Positions 9,412 through 21,969 of a stretch of 64,000 bases of DNA are shown piece after piece. The position numbers and the translations under genes were made by a program. Each line of letters begins with the position of its first letter. Positions within the stretch are counted from its first letter, which is position 1. This DNA is from Pyrus communis (lineage: Eukaryota; Streptophyta; Magnoliopsida; Rosales; Rosaceae): the NCBI RefSeq assembly GCF_963583255.1, contig NC_084815.1, forward strand, positions 11,455,724 through 11,519,723. The letters run 5' to 3'. The notes under the pieces are model-generated. The model saw only the letters and a program-made list of their open reading frames with translations. It ran no database searches and had not been told where the DNA came from.

Positions 9412-10602
9412 CAATGCATGTGAAAAACAGCTAGGAAAGTGGGTGGAAAGCTGGAATTGCACAAGGGGAATGCTGGAAAGCCAAGGGAACCCACGGCATT
9501 GAAGGTTTTGGTGCATGTGTTGGCTGATTTGTTTGTTGGGAAAAGCTTGTGAAAGCATGTGAATGTTGTTTGTGTGAAGTGTGTGTGAATGCATGTGGAT
9601 TAAAGAGTGAATGATGGCTGAAATAATGATGGAAAATAGCTAGGAAAAGTATGGAATGCATGTGAAATGTAAAGGGAAAAACTGGAAATGGGAATGAAGG
9701 CCACGGTATTGAGTTGGGAAATGAATGATTAAATGTGCATGTGGGTGAATGTGAAGGGAATGCATGTGTTGATTGATTTGTGGTGCAATGATGAAAGGCA
9801 AAGTGGAAGAATGTGGCTGAAATGGTTGAGGAATTATGCACGGCAATGGGTTGATTTTTGATGATTTAAAATGTTGATGCATGATGAAGAGTTAATAAAT
9901 AATGCATGTAGGGTTAGCTAGGTTGTGTGATGATGAGTGTATGTGACATTGTTTTGTGACAAAGAATGGATAGGGTGAATGATTATGTGGCTACATGTTT
10001 GAATGATTAAAGTGCATGTGGGTTGATTGAATGAATGCAAAGTGAATGATTAATGAAATGGGAAAGCATGACCAAGGTGGAAATGTATGTGAAATGTTGG
10101 AAAGGGATTGGGAATGCACGGCTAGGAAGAAAGAATGAATGGATGTGCAAATGTGTTTTAATTAATGAAAGTGTTTGGAGAATGAATGCAATGATGAAGA
10201 GTGAATAAAGAATGCATGTAGGGTTAGCTAGGTTGGCTTTGTTTGGGTGCATGTGTGTTAATGGTGGTTTTGCATGTGAATTGATGGATTGTTTTTGATG
10301 GAATGGATGGTTCTTTGCATGGCTATAAGGGAGAGAATAAGAGAAAATGGGCTAGGCCCTTTGTTTTATGTCCAAAGTGAATACAAGGCCTTCAAATTCG
10401 TCCATCCTTTTGGCTCCATGGATAAGCTATCCAATCAATGCCCAAAAATGCTCCAAATGGCCTCAAAATGCACTTTCTTGCTCCCTAGGCCCTTAGAACC
10501 TGAAAACACACAAAAGAAGCATAAAGGACTAAAATAACTAGAGAAACATAACGTAAATGCACGAGAACAAGCCATTTAAGTCGCATGAATATGCTCCTAT
10601 CA
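9412..10602 (-). repeat. LTR fragment H (family 1, minus strand)
   Basis: This is the U3-side part of an inverted family-1 LTR: it ends GCTCCTATCA at 10602 and resembles 28495-29267. Its left part was separated by the insertion of G. Its right flank is LTR I. It has an internal repeat: 25 bp at 9901-9925 recur at 10211-10235 with similar flanks. No coding region is supported. Confidence 0.75.
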
Positions 10603-12190
10603 GCAAGGTTTCCTAGTTGAAGTAGGAAAGTCCCTAATGGAAGATGGTTTCCTAGTTGAATTAGGATTCCTAGTTAAAATGGGTTTCCTAGTTGAATTAG
10701 GATTCCTAGAAGAACAAAGTTTCCTACTCAAACAAGGTTTCCTACTCGAAGTAGGAAAGTTAAATCCCAATGGCCTCAAGTTGCAACAACAAAGAAGTTT
10801 TCCAAGTCCAAGAAGGAGAAGAATTCCAAGATGAAGAAGGATTAGCTTTCCTAATCCTAATGCACAAGGTTTTCAGCCACAAAGAGGAGTCCTAAACACT
10901 TTAGGACACCTTATCCTAATCCTACAGGGATGCCATGCACTTTACCTTATCTTGGAGGGTTTCTAGAAGCCTTAGATGCCCTATCCTATCTTTGCCGTGG
11001 GTTTTATCCAACTCCCCTTAGTTTTTAGGCTTTCTAGAAGCCCTAACATTATCCCTAAGAAGGTGCCATACCCTTATCTCTTTTTCCCTACAAATCTGGC
11101 ACTTAAATCATGATTCTAGAAACCTTATCTTATCTCCTACAAAGGTGGCGCCCCAAATCCTTCTAGAAGTGCCAATTTCTGCCACAAAACACTTTGTTTC
11201 TAGAACCCTAAAAATCTGGCGCCTCTATTCCTTTTCCTTTGGGGTTTCCTACCTTCTAAATGGCCTATTCCTGATGGGTTTTGATTTCCTTGTCATCTTC
11301 AAATACTTAGTCCTTTTCCTTGCTGATTGAGAGGGATTTTGCACAATAAATAGACCCCCTTGCCGCACTAATTGATATTCATTCACTCCTCCACATTTAG
11401 AAATTCGCCAGAAATACATTCCCAACCCTTTGCCGTAGCCATCCTTCACAATTCTCCATATTTTCCCACCTTGCCGCACTCCCCATCCCTCCTAAACACT
11501 ACCCTACCATCACACATCCATTCCTCCATACAAATACCACCCAAAACCTGTCCTTTGACCTTGTGCCGCAACAAAGAGGAGGAGAAGAGGGCTTGGACGT
11601 TCATGCAATTCAAGTTCGAGTTGCTGGAATTTTTAGGTGTTTCCTCTCCTTTGATTTCAATGGTTAAATTTACTTCTCTTTGTCTTGTACGTATGAGGAA
11701 CTAAACCTCCCCCTTGGCTAGGGGGGGATTCGAAACCATGATCATGCTTGCTATATGATTTGATTACCTCTAATTGCGTTTCTTAAGTTGTGAATTCAAT
11801 TCACTTATCTATTTGAATTAAACTGATTTGTGTGTGTTGGTTGAGAGTGCACGCTTAATTATCATGCGTAAATCTAATGCTAGGATATAAGGAAGTTTCA
11901 CCTAATCGTTACAAACTTATATTCACAAGTAGTAAAAGTTGATGATCTCAATTGCGTTAAGTAAATTCTTGGCATAAGTTTCATGCAATTCATAGTAACG
12001 AGTGCTTCGTCAATGCTTATGGTTTTCAAAGAACTTAATGATTCTTGCTTGTATCTCTATTATGCAATTCATGTAGGGAACTTGTGGGCAATGCTTTGGG
12101 TTGTCGTATGCAATCATCCAATTCAATAACGTTAGGAAAATCTGAGGGTTAATTAGTGCAATTCACGGTTAATCTGGGGCGTTGAGAATT
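10603..12190 (+). repeat. LTR I, left visible part (family 1, plus strand)
   Basis: Mid-to-right part of a plus-strand family-1 LTR. It has a TATA-like ATAAATAG near 11346, one R-region repeat (about 11595-11640), and a hairpin at 11709-11727. It is cut at 12190 by element B and resumes at 26307. Bases 12186-12190 (GAATT) are the left target duplication of B. The LTR start lies left of H, beyond the window. No gene is supported. Confidence 0.75.
10606..10760 (+). repeat. Degenerate TTTCCTAGTTGAA minisatellite in LTR I
   Basis: Seven or so imperfect units of GGTTTCCTAGTTGAATTAGG. Other family-1 LTRs keep a single unit (for example near 6970). A short open frame here reads GFLV-ELGFL repeats but is a by-product of the array. 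Confidence 0.6.
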
Positions 12191-14113
12191 TGTTGATGTA
12201 TATTTCCTTCTTAATGCTAGAATATATTTAGTATAATGGCATAAGTAAGGGTGTCGAATCCACAGGGACTAATTGGACCTATGTAATTACTTGTTTGCAA
12301 GAACTCTAAGAAATGAATCAAACTAAACAAACTAGGCAGATTTGGAAATGAATCAAACTAATCTAAATAGATAGATTTGTTGTTGTAACTTGAAAGCATG
12401 AGAAAATGAGGTAAACACAAATAAATGAATCAACAACTAATGTAATGGGATAGTATCAATGGAAATGAAACTAGGGATTCAGTTTCACCATTGCTCAAAT
12501 AAGTCCATGTTTGTCAAGTTAGTTTGTACTCATTCATCTACCTATTTCTTGAGTTTGTTTCACTTGGATATGATCAACCGTATGATGTGTGGATTTGATC
12601 AAATGTCTCTAATCATGAACCTAATTGTGATGTGCAACTTTGGTTCATAATCAAGATTATGTAATGTACAAGAAACTTTCGTAAAACCAAAGGGAATAAC
12701 TCGGCAGGATGTGTGCTAAACACTCCCTTCATTCATTCACATATCTACCAAGATTATGCATGATGTGTGTTCTAATCTTGGCTACACAACTTTGTGATTA
12801 ATTCAAATGATGATCAAACATTAAAATCAACACACAAAGTCACCATTAAAACAGAAAATGAAACAAGAAATAGATGGACAAAATGAGCATTCTAACTTAA
12901 TTACATGGCCAACTTTGCAAGGTTACATCGAATCCCTAGAGGAGGATTAGTTACAATTCATGTTTACAAAAGATTTATCATAAAAATATAAAACATGAAT
13001 GAACATAGAATTAATAAGAATAAACCCTTGAAGCAAAACTGATTTTGAAGTCCTTGAGGAGTGGCCTTCGGGGTTGGTTCTCCAAGTATGGTGCAACTGA
13101 ATTAGATCCACTTGGTATGTTTTCTGCAAAGGGGGGAGCAAATGGGCAGAGAATGGACAGAGAATAGGGTGAAATGGAGCGGCTATGGGTGAATAAAAAT
13201 GGGATGAATGCCAAGGACAGTTTCTGTGAAAAAGGAGAGAATGTAGAATGCAATGGAAAAATGGAGAGAATGTATGTGTGTAATGGAATGAAATCCGAGA
13301 GAGAGGGAGAGTGAGTGTGTCCCTTGGTGAATTTCTGAATAAGGTTAGTGATGGAGAGACAATCAGATTGGATCTACCCTTTGTTTAACTCAGATGGCAG
13401 TGCATAAGTGATGGAATGATGGGTTTCTGAGGTAGTGGGCGCATGGCATGGACAAGATCTGCAAGTATGTGTTTTGTTTAATCAAAATGCATGTGTCCTT
13501 GCTGCAACGAGTGGAATCTGCCAAAAGTGAATTGGAGCACCAGAAAATGTTTATACAAATCTGAAAATGAGAAGAACACACGGCATGGAGAAAGGGATGG
13601 GTTTGATTTCTGAAATGGTGGCTGCAAGGAGTTACTTGTTTAATCACAATGCATGTGAATTTCTGTAAAGATGAAGTGTAGAAATGTAATGGAGTGCACG
13701 GAATGGATGTTTGTGCTTGTTGGTGTCAAAATGGCTGAAATGAATTAAGTGATGGAAATGGGATTGTGAGGAATCTGATTTGGTGCTAGAATTGCATCAA
13801 ATGATGGGATGATATGGGAACACACGGCCAAGGTTGTGACATGCATGTGAATGCATGTTTTGATGTTGGAACCACATAGGTGACATCCATGTTTTTGCTT
13901 TGTTTAGAATCACCCAATATGGCTGAATTACATCTCTTAACACTTCACATCATTTCTGGAATGTTTTTACTTCATTTGCTTTCCCTTTGATCCAAATTCA
14001 CCCTTGGCTGCACACTAACACCAAATAATGTAAAATGCAACTAGTTTAATCCAAAACAATCACAAAGACACCAAATAAGGAAGATATAAATGCATGCAAA
14101 ATGTGACTTATCA
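12191..14113 (-). repeat. 3' LTR of element B (family 2)
   Basis: Left end TGTTGATG, right end ACTTATCA, so on the coding strand TGATAAG...CATCAACA. It is followed on the right by the reverse complement of the polypurine tract. Length 1923 bp, equal to the other copy. Confidence 0.92.
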
Positions 14114-14130
14114 AATACCCCCAAACCTGG
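14114..14130 (-). other. Polypurine tract of element B
   Basis: AATACCCCCAAACCTGG; on the coding strand a purine-rich GGTTTGGGGG tract next to the 3' LTR, preceded by the CTCGAGGACTAGCAAAA block. Confidence 0.85.
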
Positions 14131-15824
14131 TTTTTGCTAGTCCTCGAGCAAACTTAAAACTAAAACACACAAAACACAAACATCTAACTAAACCACTTTC
14201 GCTGGCTAAACGATTGCACTGAGCATGTGCAACAAGCCTTTGAACCCCTAGGTGTCCCTAGTTGGAGGAGTTGTGTCTCCTGAGGGTTTACAGTGATGAC
14301 ACCCACAAACATTTACAAAATCTGCAAACAACTTGGTTAAAACATGCTTTAAACAAACTAATAAGAACCAATGAAGATTTTGTCATTCATTCAACTCAAA
14401 AGATTTCCACTTCAAAGAATCGTATCAATTGTAACGTATAAAGATATTTCTCCATGTCTTACGACTTCAAAGTCACCATACCCAAATGCTTAAGATAGAA
14501 TTCGCCTCAACTCTACTCCTCACAGCTTCCACTCAAGTTTTCACTCAGATCTTAAGGTTTAGTCTCTCAAAAACATATATGAGTGAAATTATGTAAAGGA
14601 AATCAAAATTCTCACATATGAAATCTGAAATGGAAGCACAGTTTCTGAGTAGATCTCATGAAATGAATCAAGTGCTAAGAATATAGATAACACACACACT
14701 TACCATCACCCATGAATACATCCTCAATGATCAGCTAGGTCTTTCTCAAGATTGTAATGTAAGGCTTAGGTTATAGGTTACGAGAGAAGTGATATGAAAT
14801 ACTAGAGCTTGGGGCATACCAAAGTGTTCTTGAGGATCATGCCCTTCACTTGCATTTGTTTTCTTTCTTCTTTGTTTTTGGCATCCAGGCCCTATGTCTT
14901 ATAATGAGGAGCTTTGGAACTTGTATCCATTTTAATTCTCTTCTTTTTTTTTTTTTTTATAACCCCTTTTTTTTTTTTTTTAGAAGCATCTTCAACATAG
15001 GTGCCCTCGGTACATGCCACAATCTTGTTCTAAGCTCAATTTACCTTTAGTCTTCATCACCTTGGTATTCCCCAAACTATAAGGTATGGCTTGGTATGGG
15101 CTAGAATGGGTAGATTATGGTGTAGGTGATGAAAGAATTAGGCTAAAGTGTTTGGCTACAACAAGGGTGAATGGAGCACACAAATGGGTAGGATTTAAGC
15201 CTTTTAGTAGTTTAAACATGCATAGCCTAACATCATCTCATTGAGTTCATTCACGAATGATACTAAACACATGGTATCTGCAAAGGAGAATGATTCTTAG
15301 CATCCAAACGAAATAGAAGTAATGAGATCATTTAAAGTGAAAATGAAAGAAAAAGATAGGAGTAGAAACACTTTAAACCCTCTCAAAGAAGCAATTAGGC
15401 TCAAAATAACTCACTAGGGTAGTCTCCACTATTCTTCTTCCAGAATTTGAGTATGGTACCTCCATGATCATAATTTCAAGAGTTATAACTTTATAAATGA
15501 CAATAAGATGCAACTCTTTTCCATAGCAACCCAATCGTTTGTTTTCAAGATAGTCCTCATATACATTCATATTAGCATGCAAAAACACTCATAACCAAAA
15601 CTAACAACTCAAACAAACACAAACACAAGACAAACCTTCCAAACCATACCCCCAAACCTAACCTAAACATTGTCCTCGATGTTTAAAATTGTATGCAATG
15701 CAAGTAGGCAAAGAATATGGAATGGTATCAAAATAAACACAACATAAAGAAAGAACACAAACCACACTAGGTTGCCTCCTAGTAAGCGCTGTATTTAATG
15801 TCTAGGCAAGACATGGTAGCTTGT
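14131..15824 (-). other. 3' untranslated region of element B
   Basis: Non-coding. It parallels 46992-48544 plus 60707-60865 in A. It includes T runs (14946-14982) and the conserved stem-loop with an internal purine tract at 15648-15684. No env-like ORF is present. Confidence 0.7.
15648..15684 (-). other. Internal purine tract with stem-loop, element B
   Basis: On the coding strand the stem-loop AAACATCGAGGACAATGTTT is followed by GGTTTGGGGG. The stem has seven of eight pairs. The same arrangement occurs in A, F and K. Confidence 0.6.
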
Positions 15825-18800
15825 TCATGGTGTTGTAAATTCAAGAACATCCACGACTTGATACACTTGTTCCTCCTCTACTTTCTCCAAATATGGTTTC
15901 AATCGCTGCCCATTGACTTTAAAAGAAGTGCCATTCTTCATGTTCTCTATCTCCACAGCTCCATGGGGAAATGTTTGCAGCACTTTGAATGGTCCCACCC
16001 ACCTAGACTTTAATTTTCCTGGAAAGAGTCTCAAACGTGAGTCAAACAAAAGTACTTTCATACCTTGGTGAAACTCCTTCCTTAGGATGGCCTTGTCATG
16101 ATAGAGCTTAGTCTGTTCCTTGTAGATTTTGGCATTCTCATATGCCTCATTTCTAAGCTCTTCCAACTCATTAAGTTGGAGCTTCCTTGCTACTCCAGCA
16201 TCCTTGTAATCAAAGTTGAACTTCTTGATGGCCCAATATGCACGGTGTTCAAGCTCCATTGGCAAATGACAAGCTTTCCCAAACACAAGGCGATAAGGAC
16301 TCATGCCAATGGGGGTCTTGTATGCTGTTCTATATGCCCATAGTGCATCATTTAACCTCAATGACCAATCCTTCCTTGTAGGGCTCACAGTCTTCACCAA
16401 AATATTCTTGATCTCCCTATTGCTAATCTCCACTTGTCCTGAGGTCTGAGGATGGTACGGGGTTGCCACTTTGTGGTTGATGTTGTACTTCTTCATCAAG
16501 GATTCAAAAGGTTTGTTGCAGAAATGGCTGCCACCATCACTAATAATAGCTCTTGGGGTTCCAAACCTACAAAAAATCACATCTTTAAGAAAATTCAACA
16601 CAACCTTATGATCATTAGTTCTTGTAGCAATGGCTTCAACCCATTTGGATACGTAATCCACTGCCACTAATATGTATAAGTAGCCAAAAGAGGATGGAAA
16701 TGGTCCCATGAAATCGATTCCCCAAACATCAAAGAGTTCTACCACCAAAATGTTGTTCAATGGCATCTCATTTCTTCGGCTAATGTTCCCCATTTTCTGG
16801 CACCTATCACACTTAGAGCAAAAATCAAAAGCATCTTTGAATAAAGTAGGCCAAAAGAAACCAGATTGTAAAACCTTTAGAGATGTCTTTTTGGCACCAA
16901 ATGGCCTCCACATGCCAATGTGTGGCTAAATGTTAGGATGCTTTGTTGCTCACTCTCTGGGACACATCTCCTAATGATTTGATCAGGGCAGTATTTAAAC
17001 AAATATGGTTCGTCCCAAACGTAGTGCTTCACCATGGCAAGGAACTTCTTTCTTTCCTGAAAAGAAAGGTTATTTCTCATTATACCACAGGCAAGATAAT
17101 TCACAAAGTCCGCATACCATGGTTCTTTTTCTTGAACAACAAAGAGTTGTTCATCTGGAAATGATTCATTTAGGGGCAAGGGTTGTCCCACTCCATGGTT
17201 TTCATTAAGCCTGGACAAATGGTCAGCCACAACATTATCACTGCCCTTCTTATCTCGAATTTCCAAGTCAAACTCTTGTAGTAAGAGTATCCATCTAATC
17301 AAGCGTGGTTTAGCATCCTTCTTTGTCATCAGATACCTAATGGCTGCATGATCAGAAAACACAATAACTTTAGATCCCACAAGATATGACCTAAACTTTT
17401 CTAAGGCGAAAACAACAGCAATCAACTCCTTTTCAGTTGTGGAATAGTTAAGTTGAGCATCATGCAGAGTCCTGCTTGCATAGTAGATCACATGTGGAAG
17501 CTTGTTCACCATTTGCCTTAAAACTGCACCAACAGCATAGTCAGAGGCATCACACATTAATTCAAAAGGTAACGACCAATCTGGTGCCATAATAATAGGG
17601 GTCGAGGTTAGTTCATTTTTCAAAGTATTGAATGCATCCATACAAGCCTTATCAAAATGAAATACAACATCTTTAGCTAACAGATTGCATAATGGACGGG
17701 TGATCATTGAAAAGTTCTTAATGAAACGACGATAAAAACCCGCATGGTCCAAAAAACTTCTTACTCCCTTCACAGTGGTGGGGGCTACCATATTGGTGAT
17801 GACGTCAATTTTGGCTTTATCTACCTCCATTCCTTTGCTAGAGATTACATGTCCCAACACAATTCCTTGTTTCACCATAAATTGGCACTTTTCCCAATTG
17901 AGAACCAAATTTGTTTCCTGACATCTTTGAAGTACTAAGGAGAGATGGTTAAGACATTCATCAAAAGAAGAACCAAACACTGAGAAGTCATCCATAAATA
18001 CCTCAATGAACCTTTCTACCATGTCAGAGAAGATTGCCAACATACATCTTTGGAATGTTGCTGGAGCATTGCAAAGTCCAAAAGGCATTCTCCGGTAAGC
18101 AAATGTGCCAAAGGGGCAAGTAAAGGTTGTTTTCTCTTGATCCTCCGGAGCGATTGCAATTTGATTGTTACCTGAGTATCCATCCAGAAAATAATAATGT
18201 GAGTAACCTGCCAATCTCTCAAGCATTTGGTCTATGAAAGGCATAGGAAAGTAATCTTTTCTAGTGCTAGAATTCAACTTCCTGTAATCGGTGCAAACTC
18301 GCCAACTGGTCGTGGGCTTTGTGGGCACAAGCTCATTGTTTTCATTCCTCATCACAGTGATTCCCACCTTTTTAGGCACCACTTGAATAGCACTCACCCA
18401 TTTGCTATCAGAAATGGGATATATGATCCCCACATCTAACAATTTCAACACCTCATTTCTAACAACTTCCTTCATGTGTGGATTGAGCCTTCTTTGTGGC
18501 TCACGGCTTGTTTTTGCTCCTTCCTCCAAAAGGATCCTATGCATGCACATGGTAGGGCTTATTCCCTTGTTATCTGCAATAGACCAACCAAAAGCTGATT
18601 TGAACTCTTTTAACACCCTAATTAGTTTATCTTCTTCAACTGGGGTGAGGTCAGAAGCTATGATTACTGGAAGAGTTTCAAATTCAGCTAGATATGCATA
18701 TTTTAGATGTGGTGGAAGTGGTTTAAGTTCAAGTTTTGGTGCTTTAACAGTAGAAGGAGTTAGATGTGACATTGATGATTCTAAAGGCTCAAAACGAGGC

Positions 18801-21202
18801 GAAACATTGAAAGGATACAATGCTAATGCTTCCAAAGCAGCTACTTCTTCCATGAGTGCATCTTCCTCATCAAACTCATCTTGAGATTGACTCAAAACAG
18901 TTTGCAATGGTTCATTCGATTGTGCCTGCATGAACTTAGAGAATACAAGTGAATCAAGCACATCAATGGCATAACAATCAAGAGATGACGAAGGATGAGA
19001 AAGAGATTCAAACACTTTGAATTGAATTGTCTCTCCTAACACTGTCATAGTGAGGAGTCCATTTTGCACATCAATGATGGTCTTGGCCGTGGCCATGAAA
19101 GGTCTCCCAAGCAATATTGGCAACTCACGATCATGTATAGGAGCTTCTTCCATGTCCAACACTACAAAATCTGCAGGCAAGATTAGTTTATCAACTTGAA
19201 CTAGAATATCTTCTACTATACCTCTTGGATATTTCACGGATCTGTCTGCAAGTTGTAATGAAATGGTGGTGGCTTTCAAATCTCCCAAACCTAGTTGAAG
19301 GTACACTGAATAAGGCATTAGGTTGATGCTAGCACCCAAATCAAGCATTGCCTTCTCTACTTTCTTGTCCCCTATGGTGATGTTTATAGAGAAACTGCCT
19401 GGATCCTTAAGCTTTGGTGGAAGTTTTCTTTGCAAAACTGCACTCACATTCTCAGACACCACTACCTTCTCGTGTGGTCCATACTTCCTTTTGTAGCTGT
19501 TTAACTCCTTGAAGAACTTCCCATATGCCGGCATGTTCCTAATGACATCAAGCAAAGGTAAGTTAACATTCACTTTGCTTAGTATATCAAAAATTTCTTT
19601 GAATGACTTATCCTGCTTGCTCTTGGCAAGTCTTCCAGGGAATGGTATTGGTGGAGTGTATGGTTTCTCGGCCTTGTGAAGATTTGGTGCTTCAAATGAG
19701 GAAGTGGCATGGCTTGGTTCCTCATTTGGTTTCTCATTGTCTCCTTGAGTAACACCTGCATTCACATGATCATATTCATTAGTAACTTCATTGCCAACTC
19801 TATTATCAATAACCTTACCACTTCTAAGTGTAGTGATTGCTTTGGCTTGCTCTTGGTTCCTTTGGAGTATCACGGGTTGGCTTGGAAACTTCCCAACCTC
19901 TCTTTGGTTCAAGGCATCTGCAATCTGCCCCAATTGTGTCTCCATTTTGGTTAGGGCGGCTGAATGTTGTTGGAGTGTGCTATTGGTGGAATGTTGGAAT
20001 TGCAAGGTGTTTTGGGCTAACAATTTAACCGTATCCTCAAGGGTAGTGGCAGGTTTTGGTTGGAAATTTTGGATTGGATTGTTGTTCTTCCATGAAAAAT
20101 TGGGATGATCTCTCCAACTCGGGTTATATGTATTGGAATACATATCATTCCTTGGTCTTTGGTTGTAAGAATTCATGAGGTTCACTTGTTCTTGAACATA
20201 CTCGGGGTAAGCTTCCCTAGATGGACATTGGTGAGTAGGATGGCTTGGTATGTTGCAAATGGCACACACTTCATTTGCTTTTGGCACCATGTTGAGCACG
20301 GATTCAAGCTTCCTTTCTAGGTTAGCTACCTGCAACAAAAGCTCATGATTAGAACTTGTTTCATAGACTCCAACTTTCTTACCCCTTAAGTCTTTGTGTT
20401 GAGCATTAGACCCCAACATCTCATAAATGTTATATGACTCTTGAGCATTCTTTTTCTTCAATGCTCCACCTGCTGCATTATCAACAGTTGATTGACAATT
20501 TTGGGTTAGTCCATCATAGAAAATTTGCATTTGTAAGTGAAAAGGTAACCCATGGTGTGGACATTGTATCAAGAGGCCTTTAAAACACTCCCAACACTCA
20601 TTGAAAGGTTCTCCATCATCTTGTTTGAAGTTGAAGATTTGTCCCCTTAATGTGGCTGTCTTTTGAGTGGAAAATAACTTCTCCAAGAACTTCTTAGCCA
20701 CGGCATCCCATGTAGTGAGGGACCCTGGTGTTAGAGTCATCAACCAACTCTTGGCCTTATCTTTCAAGGTGTAAGGAAACACTCTCATCCTCAAATTCGC
20801 TTCACTCACTCCCTGCAAAGGTAAACCACTCACAACATTGTAAAATTCTTTAATATGAGCTAAAGGGTCTTCATTAGGTAAGCCATAAAATGAGGGAAAC
20901 ATATGAAAATGTGAAGATTTGAGATCATAGTTTCTAGTTTCTGTGGGCAGCAAGATGCATGAAGGTGAATTTGGTATGATTGGTTGAGCAAAGTCCTCCA
21001 AAGCTCGAAGTTCATCTTCGTTGCCCGCCATCTCTTCTTCTCTTTCCCAATTAAATTGCTCAGATTCTTTACTTGTTGAACTAGGTGAATTCCCTTCCTC
21101 TTCCTCACGGTTAAAGGATGAACTTGATGGCACAAAGTTGTCCAAAGTGTGGCCCTTTAATCTTTCAATTCTTTGGCCTAACTCAACAAGTTTATTTGAC
21201 AT
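15825..21202 (-). pseudogene. Gag-Pol polyprotein of element B, one frameshift
   Basis: The first frame (21202 down to 16877, 1441 codons) starts at ATG about 745 bp inside the element. It covers Gag, a CCHC knuckle (C313, C316, H321, C326), protease with DLGAS (D621), reverse transcriptase (FLDGYSG at D1007, FMDD at 1069-1072), RNase H, and the start of integrase. Near 16899-16901 an A run is one base shorter than in element A (three instead of four), shifting frame inside the integrase zinc finger (ACGGH). The rest of integrase continues in the second frame (16913 down to 15825, 362 codons) with its catalytic core and GPF-type end. It is the only coding lesion I see. Confidence 0.9.
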
Positions 21203-21933
21203 ATACTACCTGAAACAAAGTAACACAAGTGTGAATGAAAATCAAGAAGCAAACAACAATGAAAAGAACAAAAATAAACAAAAAAAAAAAAAAAAAAAAA
21301 AACGTTTGAAAAGACTCAAGGGATGTGGAACTAAACGCTTAGAACACTTAAACAATCCTAAAACCCAAAACAGCAACTAGAAGACTCAAAATTGCCTAAA
21401 AACCACTTTCTGGGCAGTTTTGAGCACCTACACTAATTTGGACGAAATTGGATGGAAACTTGAATCAAAACACTTATAAACACAAATCAAAACACTTTAT
21501 AACTAATTTGGACAAAACAAAGACTCAAAGGACTCAAAACAGATTCATAAGACTCAAAACAAGCTAAAAACTCTCAAAACTGCCTAAAAACACAAACTGG
21601 GCAGTTTTGAAACTAAACTCAATTTTGGACGAAAATTAGGTTTGACCTTGACTCAAAATGCTTCAAAACACAAGATAAGACAGATTCTAAGCCTAAAACT
21701 TAACAAAATATGGGGAGAACTTGTATTTGGACGAAATGCAATTAAATGGTCAGATTATAACAAAAGCAGATTGTAAAGCAAGTTGATGTAAACCAATGGA
21801 TAAGGGAATGGCTAAGGGATTCTTTTCCACACCTGAAATGTATGCAACTTAAATCAACTTCCAATTATCAAATCGACAAGTTATGAACCTTGACGCTAAT
21901 CAAAATAGCAAACAAGCAAACAAGCAATTACAA

Positions 21934-21951
21934 GGGACTGAAATCAGTCCC
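21934..21951 (-). other. Hairpin overlapping the primer-binding site, element B
   Basis: GGGACTGA pairs perfectly with TCAGTCCC around two bases. The stem sequence differs from families 1 and 3 but the place and fold are the same. Confidence 0.7.
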
Positions 21952-21965
21952 CGGCAACGGCGCCA
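21948..21965 (-). other. Primer-binding site, tRNA-Asp, element B
   Basis: TGGCGCCGTTGCCGGGGA on the minus strand, four bases inside the 5' LTR, complementary to the tRNA-Asp 3' end. Confidence 0.9.
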
Positions 21966-21969
21966 TTTT

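Noticed and set aside
6755..10602. G LTR plus H as a second inverted-LTR unit like P
   Set aside because: The flanks (GTATT and GCAAG) do not match, the left LTR is preceded by its own polypurine tract, and H begins in mid-LTR, so nested insertion explains it better.
12459..12650. 63-codon frame recurring at 22238-22429 and 36667-36858
   Set aside because: It lies in the U5 part of family-2 LTRs, against the element strand, and is conserved only as LTR sequence.
18402..18884. Long frames opposite the Gag-Pol of B, A and F (for example 18402-18884, 43931-44428, 57034-57480)
   Set aside because: Shadows of the polyprotein frame; they have no domains of their own.
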